Positions 8,164 through 16,469 of a stretch of DNA of 64,000 nucleotides are shown in pieces. The first letter of the stretch is position 1; each line of letters starts with the position of its first letter. The stretch spans positions 62,001 to 126,000 of the forward strand of contig NZ_JAMHIV010000018.1 of the NCBI RefSeq assembly GCF_023897065.1, written 5' to 3'. Source of the stretch: Crossiella sp. SN42. Its GTDB lineage: Bacteria; Actinomycetota; Actinomycetes; Mycobacteriales; Pseudonocardiaceae. The position numbers were made by a program, and so were the translations under genes. The notes beneath the pieces were generated by a model. It had not been told where the DNA came from, made no database searches, and saw only the letters and a program-made list of their open reading frames with translations.

Positions 8164-9342
8164 GTGCGCACCAGGGTTGGCATCGTCGGCGCCGGACCGG
8201 CCGGTCTGCTCCTGTCCCACCTGCTGCACCGCAACGGGATCGACTCGGTGGTCCTGGAGACCCGCAGCCGTGACTACGTCGAGAAACGGGTCCGCGCCGG
8301 GGTGCTGGAGGCCCCGACCGTGGAACTGTTGCGGGAGGCCGGTCTCGCCGAGCGGCTGGACCGGGAATGCCTGACCCACCACGGCATCCTGCTGCGCTTC
8401 GACGGGGTGGAGCACCGGATCGACTTCGCCGACCTGGTCGGCAAGGCGGTCACCGTCTACGGGCAGCAGGAACTGGTCAAGGACCTCATCGCGGCCCGGC
8501 TGCGGGACGGCGGGGACCTGCGGTTCGAGGTCAGCCAGGTCAGCGTGCACGAGCTGAGGACCGACTCACCGTGGATCCACTACACCGACCGGCACGGCCG
8601 CCCGCAGGTGCTCGACTGCGAGGTCATCGCCGGCTGCGACGGCTTCCACGGCGTCACCCGCCCGGCCGCGCCCACGCTGACCGCGCTGGAACACCGCTAT
8701 CCCTTTGCCTGGCTGGGCATCCTGGCCCGCACCCCGCCGACCCGGTCCGAGGTGGTCTACGCCGCGCACGACCGCGGTTTCGCGCTGGCCAGCATGCGCA
8801 GCCCGGAGATCAGCAGGCTCTACCTCCAGGTGTCCACAGAGGACACCGCGGCGGACTGGCCGCTGGAGCGGGTGTGGAGCGAGCTGAGCGCGCGGCTCGG
8901 CGAGGAGATCCGGCCGGGTGAGGTGCTGGAGACCATCCACACCGACCTGCGCGCCTTCGTCGCCGAACCGATGCGGCACGGGCGGCTGTTCCTGGCCGGG
9001 GACGCCGCGCACATCGTGCCGCCCACCGGCGCCAAGGGGCTGAACCTGGCCATCGCCGACGTCGCGCTGCTGGCCGACGCGCTCACCGCGCTGCTGGCCG
9101 AGGACGACGAGCGGCCTGCCGAGTCCTATTCGGACACCGCGCTGCGGCGGGTGTGGCGGGCGCAGCGGTTCTCCTCGCTGATGACCGACATGCTGCACCG
9201 CCCGCCGGACGGCGACCGGTTCCAGCGCTACCTCCAGCTCTCCCAGCTGCACCACACCGTCAGCTCCACCGCCGCGGCGACCAGTCTCGCCGAGGACTAC
9301 GTCGGACCCCCCTTCGCCCGCACAGTCGCCGTGCCGAGTTAG
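8164..9342 (+). CDS. pobA: 4-hydroxybenzoate 3-monooxygenase (p-hydroxybenzoate hydroxylase)
   Basis: A 392-residue FAD enzyme that hydroxylates 4-hydroxybenzoate to protocatechuate with NAD(P)H and O2. The family hallmarks are all present: GAGPAG (residues 9-14), RVRAGVLEAPTVELLREAG, VTVYGQQELVKDL, the C-D-G-F-H-G motif (CEVIAGCDGFHGVTRP), YPFAWLGILA and FLAGDAAHIVPPTGAKGLNL, ending in EDYVGPPF. The normal PobA length is about 390. GTG 8164 has a strong AAAGGAGG Shine-Dalgarno. Its position between ABC genes and a second binding lipoprotein ties uptake to the first catabolic step. Protocatechuate ring-cleavage genes are not in the window. Confidence 0.95.
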   Translation: MRTRVGIVGAGPAGLLLSHLLHRNGIDSVVLETRSRDYVEKRVRAGVLEAPTVELLREAGLAERLDRECLTHHGILLRFDGVEHRIDFADLVGKAVTVYGQQELVKDLIAARLRDGGDLRFEVSQVSVHELRTDSPWIHYTDRHGRPQVLDCEVIAGCDGFHGVTRPAAPTLTALEHRYPFAWLGILARTPPTRSEVVYAAHDRGFALASMRSPEISRLYLQVSTEDTAADWPLERVWSELSARLGEEIRPGEVLETIHTDLRAFVAEPMRHGRLFLAGDAAHIVPPTGAKGLNLAIADVALLADALTALLAEDDERPAESYSDTALRRVWRAQRFSSLMTDMLHRPPDGDRFQRYLQLSQLHHTVSSTAAATSLAEDYVGPPFARTVAVPS

Positions 9343-9353
9343 GAAAACCCGAG

Positions 9354-10346
9354 ATGACCCCGCTACCCCGCAGACCGCGATTATTCCTAGTGCTGCTGGC
9401 TTTTCTGCTCACCACCACCGGATGTGGTGTGCTAGGCGGATCCGGCGGTTCCGGGGCTCCGGCGCAGGAGCAGCGGATCCGGCTCGGCATCATGCCCGTG
9501 GTGGACGTGGCCCCGGTGCACATCGCGCTGGCCAAGGGCTACTTCGCCGCCGAGGGCCTGACCGTGGAGCTGACCACCATCCAGGGCGGGGCGGCCGGGA
9601 TCCAGGGGCTACTCAAGGACGAGCTGGACTTCACCTTCGGCAACTGGGTGTCCTTCTTCGCCACCGAGGCCAAGGGCGCGGCCAAGAACGCCGGCGGCAT
9701 CAAGCTGGCCGCCGACGGCTACCAGGCGCGGGCCAACATGTTCCTGATGCTCACCGGGCCGGACTCGCCGATCAAGAGCCCGAAGGACCTGGCGGGCAAG
9801 AAGATCGCCATCAACACCTTCAAGAACATCCTGGAGCTGACCGCGCGGGCCACCCTGGAGGCCAACAACGTGGACCCGAAGACAGTGACCTTCATGGAGA
9901 TGCCGTTCCCGGACATGCAGGCGGCGTTGCAGAGCAAGAAGGTGGACGCCGCGTTCATGGTGGAGCCCTTCATCAGCAAGGCCGAGCGCACCCTGGGCGC
10001 GGTGCCGGTGCTGGACGCGGCCAGCGGGCCCACCGCGGACATCCCGATCGCCGGGTACGCCACCACCGGGGCCTTCGCCAAGGCGCACCCGCGCGCGGTG
10101 GAGGCCTTCCGGCGGGCGCTGATCCGCGGTCAGCAGGACGCCGCGCGCAAGTCCACTGTGGAGGCGCTGCTGCCCGGTTACGCCCAGACCGACCCGGAGA
10201 CCGCGGCCCTGGTGCACTTCGGGGTCTACCCGATCAGCATGGAAGCCACCCGGTTGCAGCGGGTGGCCGACCTCATGCGCACCTACGGACTGCTAGAGGC
10301 GCCGATGGACATCAAACCGATGCTGCTCAGCGGGAGCCCGGCATGA
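9354..10346 (+). CDS. second ABC substrate-binding lipoprotein, NMT1/TauA type
   Basis: A 330-residue lipoprotein paralogous to the product of 4785-5762. The signal peptide ends in LLTTTGC, and the mature domain has IRLGIMPVVDVAPVHIALAK, IQGGAAGIQGLLKDEL and MPFPDMQAALQSKKVDAAFM, collinear with the first lipoprotein. It may extend the substrate range of the same transporter or act as the ligand sensor for the kinase encoded next, with which it overlaps by four bases (ATGA). Codon 10 is TTA (9381-9383), a rare codon in this GC background, followed closely by CTA. ATG 9354 is preceded by AGGAAAA. Confidence 0.88.
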   Translation: MTPLPRRPRLFLVLLAFLLTTTGCGVLGGSGGSGAPAQEQRIRLGIMPVVDVAPVHIALAKGYFAAEGLTVELTTIQGGAAGIQGLLKDELDFTFGNWVSFFATEAKGAAKNAGGIKLAADGYQARANMFLMLTGPDSPIKSPKDLAGKKIAINTFKNILELTARATLEANNVDPKTVTFMEMPFPDMQAALQSKKVDAAFMVEPFISKAERTLGAVPVLDAASGPTADIPIAGYATTGAFAKAHPRAVEAFRRALIRGQQDAARKSTVEALLPGYAQTDPETAALVHFGVYPISMEATRLQRVADLMRTYGLLEAPMDIKPMLLSGSPA

Positions 10347-12910
10347 GCGAGCACGCCAGGACCAAGCAGGACACCGGCCGGAGCTACTCACCGCGGAACT
10401 GGCCACTGCGCAGCAAGCTCGCGGTGGTGCTGCTGGTGCCCGCGCTGAGCACGGTCACCCTGGCCGGGTTGCGGCTGAGCAGCCAGCTGGGCGAGGTCGA
10501 CCGGTTCGCCACGGTGCAGCAGGAGCTGCAACTGGCGGGCAAGGTGGTGGCCACCGGCACCGCGCTGCAACGGGAACGCGAGGCCGCGGTGTCCTTCGTG
10601 GCCAGTGGCAGGGCCGCGGGCGCGCCGGAGCACAACTCCCGGATGGCCACGGTGGACCTGCGGCTGGGCGAGCTGCGCGCGCTCGGCGCGGCCGCCACCT
10701 CGGTCGGCGGCGGCGTGCGCGGGGCGTACGACGTCGCGCTGGAGTCGCTGGACAAGCTGACCGCGCTGCGGCGCACCGTGCAGAGCACCAAGTACCCGGT
10801 GGGCGCGACCATCACCGGCTACACCCAGATCCTGGACTCCCTCACCCAGGTGCAGCGGGCCGCCACCGCCGGTATCAACGACCCCACGCTCACCCCGCTG
10901 GCCTCCGCGACCAAGGCGCTGGCCGATGCCAAGGAACAGCTCGCGGTGCAGAACGCGATCCTGCTGGCCGCGGCCCGCGCCGAGGAGTTCCCGCCGGGCC
11001 AGGCCGCGGCGCTGCGCGCGGCCCGCTCCCGGTTCGACGCGGCGCTGGCGGAGTTCGAGTCCACCGCGAGCCTGGCCGACCGGCAGCGCTACCTGGACAC
11101 CGTCAGCGGTCCGCCGGTGGACGGGCTGAACCGGTTGGTGCAGCTGGCCCTGGTGCAGTCCGCGGCCGGACAGTCGGTGACCATCGCCGACAGCGAGGTG
11201 CTGCGCGACGGCGACCGCACCGCGGAGCTGATCGCCCAGGTGCTCACCGAGATCCAGCAGCAGGCGGAGAAGTCGGTGGTCACCGTGATCGCGGACGCGC
11301 GGGCCGCGGTGTACCGGGACTCCGCGCTGGTCGGGCTGGCGCTGCTGGCCACCTTCGCGTTGATGATCATGGTGGCGCGCTGGATGCTGGTGCCGCTGCG
11401 CGCACTGCGCGGCGCGGCGCTGGACATCGCGCGGGAACGGCTGCCCGCGGCGATCCGCCGGATCCGCGCGGAGAAGGACCCGAGGGCCTCGGCGGAGGCC
11501 GCGGTCTCGCCGGTGCCGGTGCACACCACCGACGAGGTGGGCCAGGTGGCCCGCGCCTTCGACGTGGTGCACAAGGAAGCGGTGCGGCTGGCGGTGGCGG
11601 AGATGGCCTTGCGCGCCAACGTCAACGAGATGTTCACCAACCTGTCCCGGCGCAGCCAGGAGATGGTGGAGCGGCAGATCGACCTGATCGACCGCCTGGA
11701 GCAGGAGGAGCTGGACCCCGACCACCTGGCCCGGCTCTTCGAGCTGGACCACCTGGCCACCCGGATGCGCCGCAACAGCGAGAACCTGCTGGTGCTCTCC
11801 GGCACCAGCCCGGAGCGCTGGGTGACCCGGCCGGTGCCGGTGTTCGAGGTGATCGGCGCGGCACTGTCCGAAGTGGAGGCCTACGCCCGGATCGAGGTGC
11901 TGCCGGTGCCGGAGACGCTGATCCAGGGCCGGGTGGTCACCGACCTCACGCACCTGGTGGCCGAGCTGCTGGACAACGCGACCGAGTTCTCCCCGCCCAC
12001 CACCAAGGTCTCGGTGCGCGCGGTGATGACCCGCTCCGGCAAGCTGGTCATCAAGATCCGCGACCGCGGCATCGGGATGAACAGCGAGGACCTGGCCCGG
12101 TTCAACCAGCGGCTGGCCGACCCGCCCGAGGTGGACGTCTCGGTGACCCGCGCGATGGGCCTGTTCGTGGTCGGCGAGCTGGCCAAGCGGCACTCGATCA
12201 CGGTGCAGCTCAAGGACGACGAGTTCGAGGGCGGCACCACCGCGCTGGTCATCCTGCCGCCCGCGCTGCTGCACAAGAAGGATGCCCCGGTCGTCCCGGA
12301 TCCGTTGCCCCGCAACGGGACCGATGCGAACCCGCTCCCCCGTCCCCGGGTTCGCATCGGCCGGGGCGACACCACCGTCCGGGCCGGCACGCCGCAGCGG
12401 GAGCTCACCCTCTCGGAGTGGTTCAGCGCCTCCTGCGGCACCGAGGAGCCGCAGATCCCGGCGCTGGCCGCGCCGCAGCGCCCGGTCCGGCCGGAGACGC
12501 CGCAGGTGAGCGTCACCTCGACCTGGGCCTCCCCCGCCGACGACGGCTGGCAGGCCGCGGCCGCGCTGTCCACCCCGGTGGAGCACCCGGCCACCGAGGC
12601 CGGGCTGCCCAAGCGGGTGCCGAAGTCCTTGCTGGTGCCCGGTTCCTCGCCGCAGCGACGGCACGCGCTGGCCGAACCGGCGCAGCCGAAACCGGCGGGC
12701 GGCCCCTCGGCGGAGCAGCTGCGGGACCGGTTCTCCGCCTACCAGAAGGGCGTCCGGCACGGCCGGGAGTCCACAGAGGACACTCCCCCGCCCGGGACTT
12801 TTGGCGATAACGGGCACCACGAGCCGCGGCCGGGCATCCCCAGCCAACCGGACGGTCCCCGTGACCCGCAGGCGGATGAACGGATTCTGGCGAACAAGGA
12901 GCGGCAGTGA
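10343..12910 (+). CDS. conservon-type sensor histidine kinase with nitrate-sensing-like domain (CvnA-like)
   Basis: An 855-residue membrane kinase. A first transmembrane helix lies near residues 26-43, an extracellular NIT-like helical domain at about 50-315, a second helix near 328-350 and a HAMP region after it. Then comes ANVNEMFTNLSRRSQEMVERQ, the hallmark of conservon CvnA proteins in place of a classic H-box, and an HATPase domain (LVAELLDNATEFSPPT near 537, GIGMNSEDLARF near 576). The C-terminal 200 residues are Pro/Ala-rich and probably disordered. The start overlaps the lipoprotein stop. Conservons are actinobacterial modules in which such kinases act with a roadblock protein, a DUF742 protein and a GTPase; here only the first two are present. 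Confidence 0.9.
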   Translation: MSEHARTKQDTGRSYSPRNWPLRSKLAVVLLVPALSTVTLAGLRLSSQLGEVDRFATVQQELQLAGKVVATGTALQREREAAVSFVASGRAAGAPEHNSRMATVDLRLGELRALGAAATSVGGGVRGAYDVALESLDKLTALRRTVQSTKYPVGATITGYTQILDSLTQVQRAATAGINDPTLTPLASATKALADAKEQLAVQNAILLAAARAEEFPPGQAAALRAARSRFDAALAEFESTASLADRQRYLDTVSGPPVDGLNRLVQLALVQSAAGQSVTIADSEVLRDGDRTAELIAQVLTEIQQQAEKSVVTVIADARAAVYRDSALVGLALLATFALMIMVARWMLVPLRALRGAALDIARERLPAAIRRIRAEKDPRASAEAAVSPVPVHTTDEVGQVARAFDVVHKEAVRLAVAEMALRANVNEMFTNLSRRSQEMVERQIDLIDRLEQEELDPDHLARLFELDHLATRMRRNSENLLVLSGTSPERWVTRPVPVFEVIGAALSEVEAYARIEVLPVPETLIQGRVVTDLTHLVAELLDNATEFSPPTTKVSVRAVMTRSGKLVIKIRDRGIGMNSEDLARFNQRLADPPEVDVSVTRAMGLFVVGELAKRHSITVQLKDDEFEGGTTALVILPPALLHKKDAPVVPDPLPRNGTDANPLPRPRVRIGRGDTTVRAGTPQRELTLSEWFSASCGTEEPQIPALAAPQRPVRPETPQVSVTSTWASPADDGWQAAAALSTPVEHPATEAGLPKRVPKSLLVPGSSPQRRHALAEPAQPKPAGGPSAEQLRDRFSAYQKGVRHGRESTEDTPPPGTFGDNGHHEPRPGIPSQPDGPRDPQADERILANKERQ

Positions 12911-13332
12911 GCACCGACACCGAACAACTCGACGACTTCCACTGGCTGGTCGACGACTTCGTCAACCGGGCGGCGGGGGTCTCGCACGCGGTGGTCCTCT
13001 CCGCCGACGGCCTGCTGCTGGCCACCTCCAACCGCCTGCCCGGCCAGCGCGCCCAGCAGCTCTCCGCCGTGGTCTCCGGCCTGGTCAGCCTCACCATGGG
13101 CGCGGCCCGCTGCTTCGAGTCCGGCGCGGTGAAGCAGACCGTGGTGGCGATGGAACGCGGCTACCTGTTCCTGATGACCATCAGCGACGGCTCCTGCCTG
13201 GCCGCACTGGCCGCGCCGACCTGTGACATCGGCATGGTGGGCTACGCGATGGCCCGGCTGGTGGAACGGGTCGGGCCGCAGCTCACCCCGGAACTGCGGG
13301 CCCAGCTGCACGCCACCGCCTCCCGCAACTAG
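12907..13332 (+). CDS. roadblock/LC7 domain protein (CvnB-like)
   Basis: A 141-residue protein made almost entirely of one roadblock/LC7 domain: DDFHWLVDDFVNRAAGVSHA, VVLSADGLLLATSN, a TMGAARCFESGAVKQTVVAME core and YLFLMTISDGSCLAAL. In conservons this protein partners the sensor kinase and links it to a small GTPase. GTG 12907 overlaps the kinase stop. The usual third and fourth genes (DUF742 and GTPase) do not follow; a DUF427 gene does. Confidence 0.93.
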   Translation: MSTDTEQLDDFHWLVDDFVNRAAGVSHAVVLSADGLLLATSNRLPGQRAQQLSAVVSGLVSLTMGAARCFESGAVKQTVVAMERGYLFLMTISDGSCLAALAAPTCDIGMVGYAMARLVERVGPQLTPELRAQLHATASRN

Positions 13333-13391
13333 CCGTCGGAACAAAACGGAGGGCTCCGGGGTTGCCGCTGAAGAGACTGTGGAGGTGTGTC

Positions 13392-13763
13392 ATGGCGGCG
13401 AAGAAGGTCCTCACCCCGGGGCCGGCCCACCCGATCACCGTTGAGCCGCACCCGGACCGGGTGGTGGTGCGCGCCGGTGACACCGTGCTCGCCGACACCC
13501 GCGACGCCCTGGCGCTGCGGGAGTCGACGTATCCGGTGGCGCTCTACATCCCGCGCGCGGACCTGCGCCTGGAGCAGTTCGAGCGCACCGGGCACCAGAC
13601 CTACTGCCCGTACAAGGGCGAGGCGAACTACTTCAGCCTGCCCGCGCTGGGCCAGCGGGGCGAGAACGCGGTGTGGACCTACGAGAACCCCTACCCGGCG
13701 GTCGCGGAGATCAAGGAGCACGTGGCCTTCTACCCGGACCGGGTGACCTTCAGCGAGTCGTGA
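13392..13763 (+). CDS. DUF427 family protein
   Basis: A 123-residue protein of the DUF427 family (PITVEPHPDRVVVRAGDTVLAD, TYCPYKGEANYFSL, AVWTYENPYPAVAEIKEHVAFYP; the first segment is cited only up to its conserved core). Biochemical function is unknown to me. ATG 13392 has a GGAGGTG Shine-Dalgarno seven bases upstream. It is 59 bp after the roadblock gene and could be the last gene of the operon. Its 3' end overlaps the convergent TetR gene by 14 bp. Confidence 0.85.
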   Translation: MAAKKVLTPGPAHPITVEPHPDRVVVRAGDTVLADTRDALALRESTYPVALYIPRADLRLEQFERTGHQTYCPYKGEANYFSLPALGQRGENAVWTYENPYPAVAEIKEHVAFYPDRVTFSES

Positions 13764-14451
13764 CCGGCGCGGCCAGGCGCCGCAGCCACTCGCGCAGCAG
13801 GTGCGCCTCGCCCTCGCTGAGGTCCGCCGGGTCGCCGTCCAGTGCGGCCAGCAGCGCCACCGCCGCGCCCGGCACCGTGGTGGCCGCCGGGGTGTCGGTG
13901 AGCAGGGCGGCGATCACGTTGTCCCGCAGGCGATCGGAGAGTCCCAGGTCCCGGTCGGACTCGGGCTGGGCGATCAGGTTCAGGGTGATCCCGATGTTGG
14001 CGGCCACGATCTGCCGGGCCGCCTCCTCCGGCGGCACCCGCAGCCGGCCCTGTTTGGCCACCCCGGCAAGCAGTTCCAGCAGTCTGGCCTCGGCACTGCT
14101 GGTGAGCGAGCAGGGCACGCCCGGCTCGATCTGGCCGTAGAGCAGCACGTAGAACTTGGGGTGCTCCAGGCCGAACCGGACGTGCTGGTCCCAGCCCCGG
14201 TGCAGCGCGGCCACCGGGTCGCCGTCCGGGGCGCCCGGCTCGTGCAGGTACTGGCTGAAGCCGTAGTTGACCACGCTGTCCAGCAGCCCCTGCTTGCTGC
14301 CGAAGTGGTGGTACAGCGTGGGCGCCTGCACCCCGGCGCGCTCGCAGACGGCCCTGGTGGAGACCGTGCCGTCCGGCGAGTCGTGCAGCAGCTCAGCGGC
14401 GGCGCGCAGCAGGCGGTCCCTGGCCCCACCGCCGCGCCGCTTCTCCGTCAT
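13750..14451 (-). CDS. TetR-family transcriptional regulator
   Basis: A 233-residue regulator with a TetR helix-turn-helix at about residues 10-55 (RAVCERAGVQAPTLYHHFGS) and a C-terminal ligand/dimer domain without recognisable specificity. TACACT at 14463-14458 on the minus strand is followed after six bases by the ATG, so the message is probably leaderless. It lies 16 bp downstream of alkC on the same strand and may also be read from there. Target unknown; self-control is the default assumption. Confidence 0.88.
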   Translation of the reverse strand: MTEKRRGGGARDRLLRAAAELLHDSPDGTVSTRAVCERAGVQAPTLYHHFGSKQGLLDSVVNYGFSQYLHEPGAPDGDPVAALHRGWDQHVRFGLEHPKFYVLLYGQIEPGVPCSLTSSAEARLLELLAGVAKQGRLRVPPEEAARQIVAANIGITLNLIAQPESDRDLGLSDRLRDNVIAALLTDTPAATTVPGAAVALLAALDGDPADLSEGEAHLLREWLRRLAAPVTTR

Positions 14452-14467
14452 GTAGCAAGTGTAGCGC

Positions 14468-15565
14468 TCAGCCGAGCAGCCGGAACCCGGTCCGCCCGAA
14501 GGCCGTGCCGTTGACCTGCACCTCGATCAGATGCTCGCCCGGGTAGTACACCCTGGTGCTGATCTTGCGGAAGGAGTGCTTGCGGGACAACGTGATCCGC
14601 TCACCGGGGGCCAGCACGCAGGTGGTCAGCTTGAACACCTTCGGGGTGCGCGCGCCGTTGGCCTTGAGGTGGTGCACCACGTAGTCCACGGCCAGGTTCG
14701 CCGCCGCCGCGCCGGTGTTCTCCAGGGTCACCTCGAACGGCAGGTCCGCGCCGAGCGCGACGGTGGCTCCGGTGAGCACCGGGCCGAGCACGGTGACCCC
14801 GGGGACCGGGCGGAAACCCAGTAGCGCCAAGGCTTCCGGGTGTCCCTTCTTGACCAGGGTGCGCAGTGCGTGCCGGACCAGCCGAGGGGTGTTGCCGTCC
14901 GGTTCGGCCAGCCAGCGGGCCGCGGTTTCCACCACCAGGCCGGGTTCGGCGCGGCTGAGGTCGTTGAGGTGGTTGGCCACCGAGCGGCGCACGTACTCGC
15001 TGTCGTCCCGGTAGAGCGCGTCCAGGACCGGGATGGTGCAGTGGGGCTGGTCCAGGATCGGCCGGACCTTGCGCGCCCAGGGCAGGTGCGCCCTGGTGCC
15101 CTCGCTGGCCAGCCGCCGCACGTGCTCGTCGGGGTGCCCGGTCCAGGACCGCACGATCGGCAGGCACTGGTCCAGGTCGGCGGCCAGCAGCGGGCGGATG
15201 GCGAACTCCGCGGTCAGCCGGGGGGTCAGCGCGGCCAGCAGGTGCAGCGCCGGGGTGATGGCGGGTGGGTCCTGGACCAGCGCGCGGGCGGTGACCGCCT
15301 CGGTGACCGGCCAGACCAGCCAGCCCTGCGCTGACGGGTCGGTCAGCAGCTCCCGGAACTGTCGGTCCAGGCCGGCATAGTCCCCCGGCAGGTCGGCCAG
15401 CAGCGCGCCGGCCAGCAGGTCGCTGCGCTCGCGCAGGCTCAGCCCGGCCAGGCCGTCGGCCGCCCGGCGCAGCGCGGGCAGGCGGTTGCCGGGCACGATC
15501 CGGGCGACGGCCTCGACCAGCCGGGCGGCGACCTCGGGTCCGAGCAGCTCGTCAGCGAAGGGCAT
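14468..15565 (-). CDS. alkC: DNA alkylation repair glycosylase AlkC-like
   Basis: A 365-residue protein in two parts. Residues 1-270 are helical HEAT-like repeats of the ALK superfamily (RSWTGHPDEHVRRLASEGTR, YRDDSEYVRRSVANHLNDLS, RHALRTLVKKGHPEALALLG). Residues about 275-365 form a beta-rich Ig-like domain (GADLPFEVTLENTGAAAANL, FRKISTRVYYPGEHLIEVQV). That C-terminal Ig-like domain distinguishes AlkC, which excises 3-methyl-cytosine and 3-methyl-adenine without base flipping, from AlkD. The gene is divergent from an LLM oxidoreductase over a 20-bp palindrome. Confidence 0.85.
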   Translation of the reverse strand: MPFADELLGPEVAARLVEAVARIVPGNRLPALRRAADGLAGLSLRERSDLLAGALLADLPGDYAGLDRQFRELLTDPSAQGWLVWPVTEAVTARALVQDPPAITPALHLLAALTPRLTAEFAIRPLLAADLDQCLPIVRSWTGHPDEHVRRLASEGTRAHLPWARKVRPILDQPHCTIPVLDALYRDDSEYVRRSVANHLNDLSRAEPGLVVETAARWLAEPDGNTPRLVRHALRTLVKKGHPEALALLGFRPVPGVTVLGPVLTGATVALGADLPFEVTLENTGAAAANLAVDYVVHHLKANGARTPKVFKLTTCVLAPGERITLSRKHSFRKISTRVYYPGEHLIEVQVNGTAFGRTGFRLLG

Positions 15566-15590
15566 GCGACTCCCAGCGGGTGCTATGTTT

Positions 15591-15610
15591 GCTATAGAGC
15601 GAACTATAGC
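15591..15610. promoter_or_regulatory. 20-bp palindrome between alkC and LLM oxidoreductase
   Basis: GCTATAG and CTATAGC are perfect 7-bp arms around a 6-bp spacer (AGCGAA), placed in the 64-bp divergent intergenic region 15566-15629. It is the only AT-rich stretch here and probably overlaps one or both promoters. A dimeric repressor such as a TetR or MarR protein is the likely binder; the TetR gene 1.1 kb away is one candidate, without direct support. Confidence 0.6.
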
Positions 15611-15629
15611 AGCACCTCAAGGAGGATCC

Positions 15630-16469
15630 GTGACCGCACAGCTCGGCACGCACGGCGTCTGGCTCGGCCCCCAGCACACGCCCCGGCTCACCGACTACGT
15701 CCGGGAGGCCGAGGACCTCGGCTACGGCACCGCCTGGATCGGCCACGGCATGGCCGCCCTCGGCGAGCTCGAACAGCACGAACAGCTCCTGGCCGCGACC
15801 AGGACGATCACCGTGGCCAGCGCGATCGTGAACATGTGGACCAACGAGCCGGAGGCGGTGGCCCGCGGCTACCACCGGATCGCGGAGAAGCACGGCGAGC
15901 GGTTCCTGCTCGGCGTGGGCATCGGCCACCCCGAGGTGACCACGGCCTACCAGAAACCGCTGGCCAAGGTGATCGAGTACCTGGACCGGCTGGCCGAGGC
16001 CGGGGTGCCCAGGGAGGGGATCATCCTGGCCGCGCTGGGCCCGAAGACGCTGAAGCTGGCCGGGGAGCGGACCCTGGGCGCGATCCCGTACCTGATGCCG
16101 CCCGCGCACACCGCGCAGGCCCGCGAGCTGGTCGGCGGCGCGGTGCTGGCCCCGGAGCAGACGCTGGTGGTGGACACCGACCCGGTCCGCGCCAAGGCCA
16201 CCGCGCGCGAGTTCCTGGACCTCTACCTGGGGCTGCGCAACTACATGGGCACCCTGGTCCGGCACGGGCTGACCGAGGCCGAGGTGGCCAGGCCGGGCAG
16301 CGACCGGATGATCGACCTGCTGGTCCCCGGCGGCGGCCCGGAGCAGCTGGCCGCCACGGTGTCCGCGCAGGTGGCGGCGGGCGCGGACCACGTGGGCATC
16401 CAGGTGGCGGTCAGCGGCACGGACGACCCGATGCCGGGCTACCGCGCGCTGGCCGAGGTGCTGTGGTGA
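15630..16469 (+). CDS. LLM-class F420-dependent oxidoreductase
   Basis: A 279-residue TIM-barrel protein of the luciferase-like monooxygenase family in its actinobacterial TIGR03620-like form. Conserved blocks are GVWLGPQHTPRLTDYVREAE, LGYGTAWIG, ATRTITVASAIVNMWTNEPE, RFLLGVGIGHPE and GADHVGIQVAVSG. The cofactor F420 is inferred from the subfamily; the substrate is unknown. GTG 15630 follows a perfect AAGGAGGA Shine-Dalgarno. Confidence 0.9.
   Translation: MTAQLGTHGVWLGPQHTPRLTDYVREAEDLGYGTAWIGHGMAALGELEQHEQLLAATRTITVASAIVNMWTNEPEAVARGYHRIAEKHGERFLLGVGIGHPEVTTAYQKPLAKVIEYLDRLAEAGVPREGIILAALGPKTLKLAGERTLGAIPYLMPPAHTAQARELVGGAVLAPEQTLVVDTDPVRAKATAREFLDLYLGLRNYMGTLVRHGLTEAEVARPGSDRMIDLLVPGGGPEQLAATVSAQVAAGADHVGIQVAVSGTDDPMPGYRALAEVLW

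Noticed and set aside
10343-13763. Full four-gene conservon
   Set aside because: Only the kinase and roadblock genes are present; the next gene is DUF427, and no DUF742 or GTPase gene follows.
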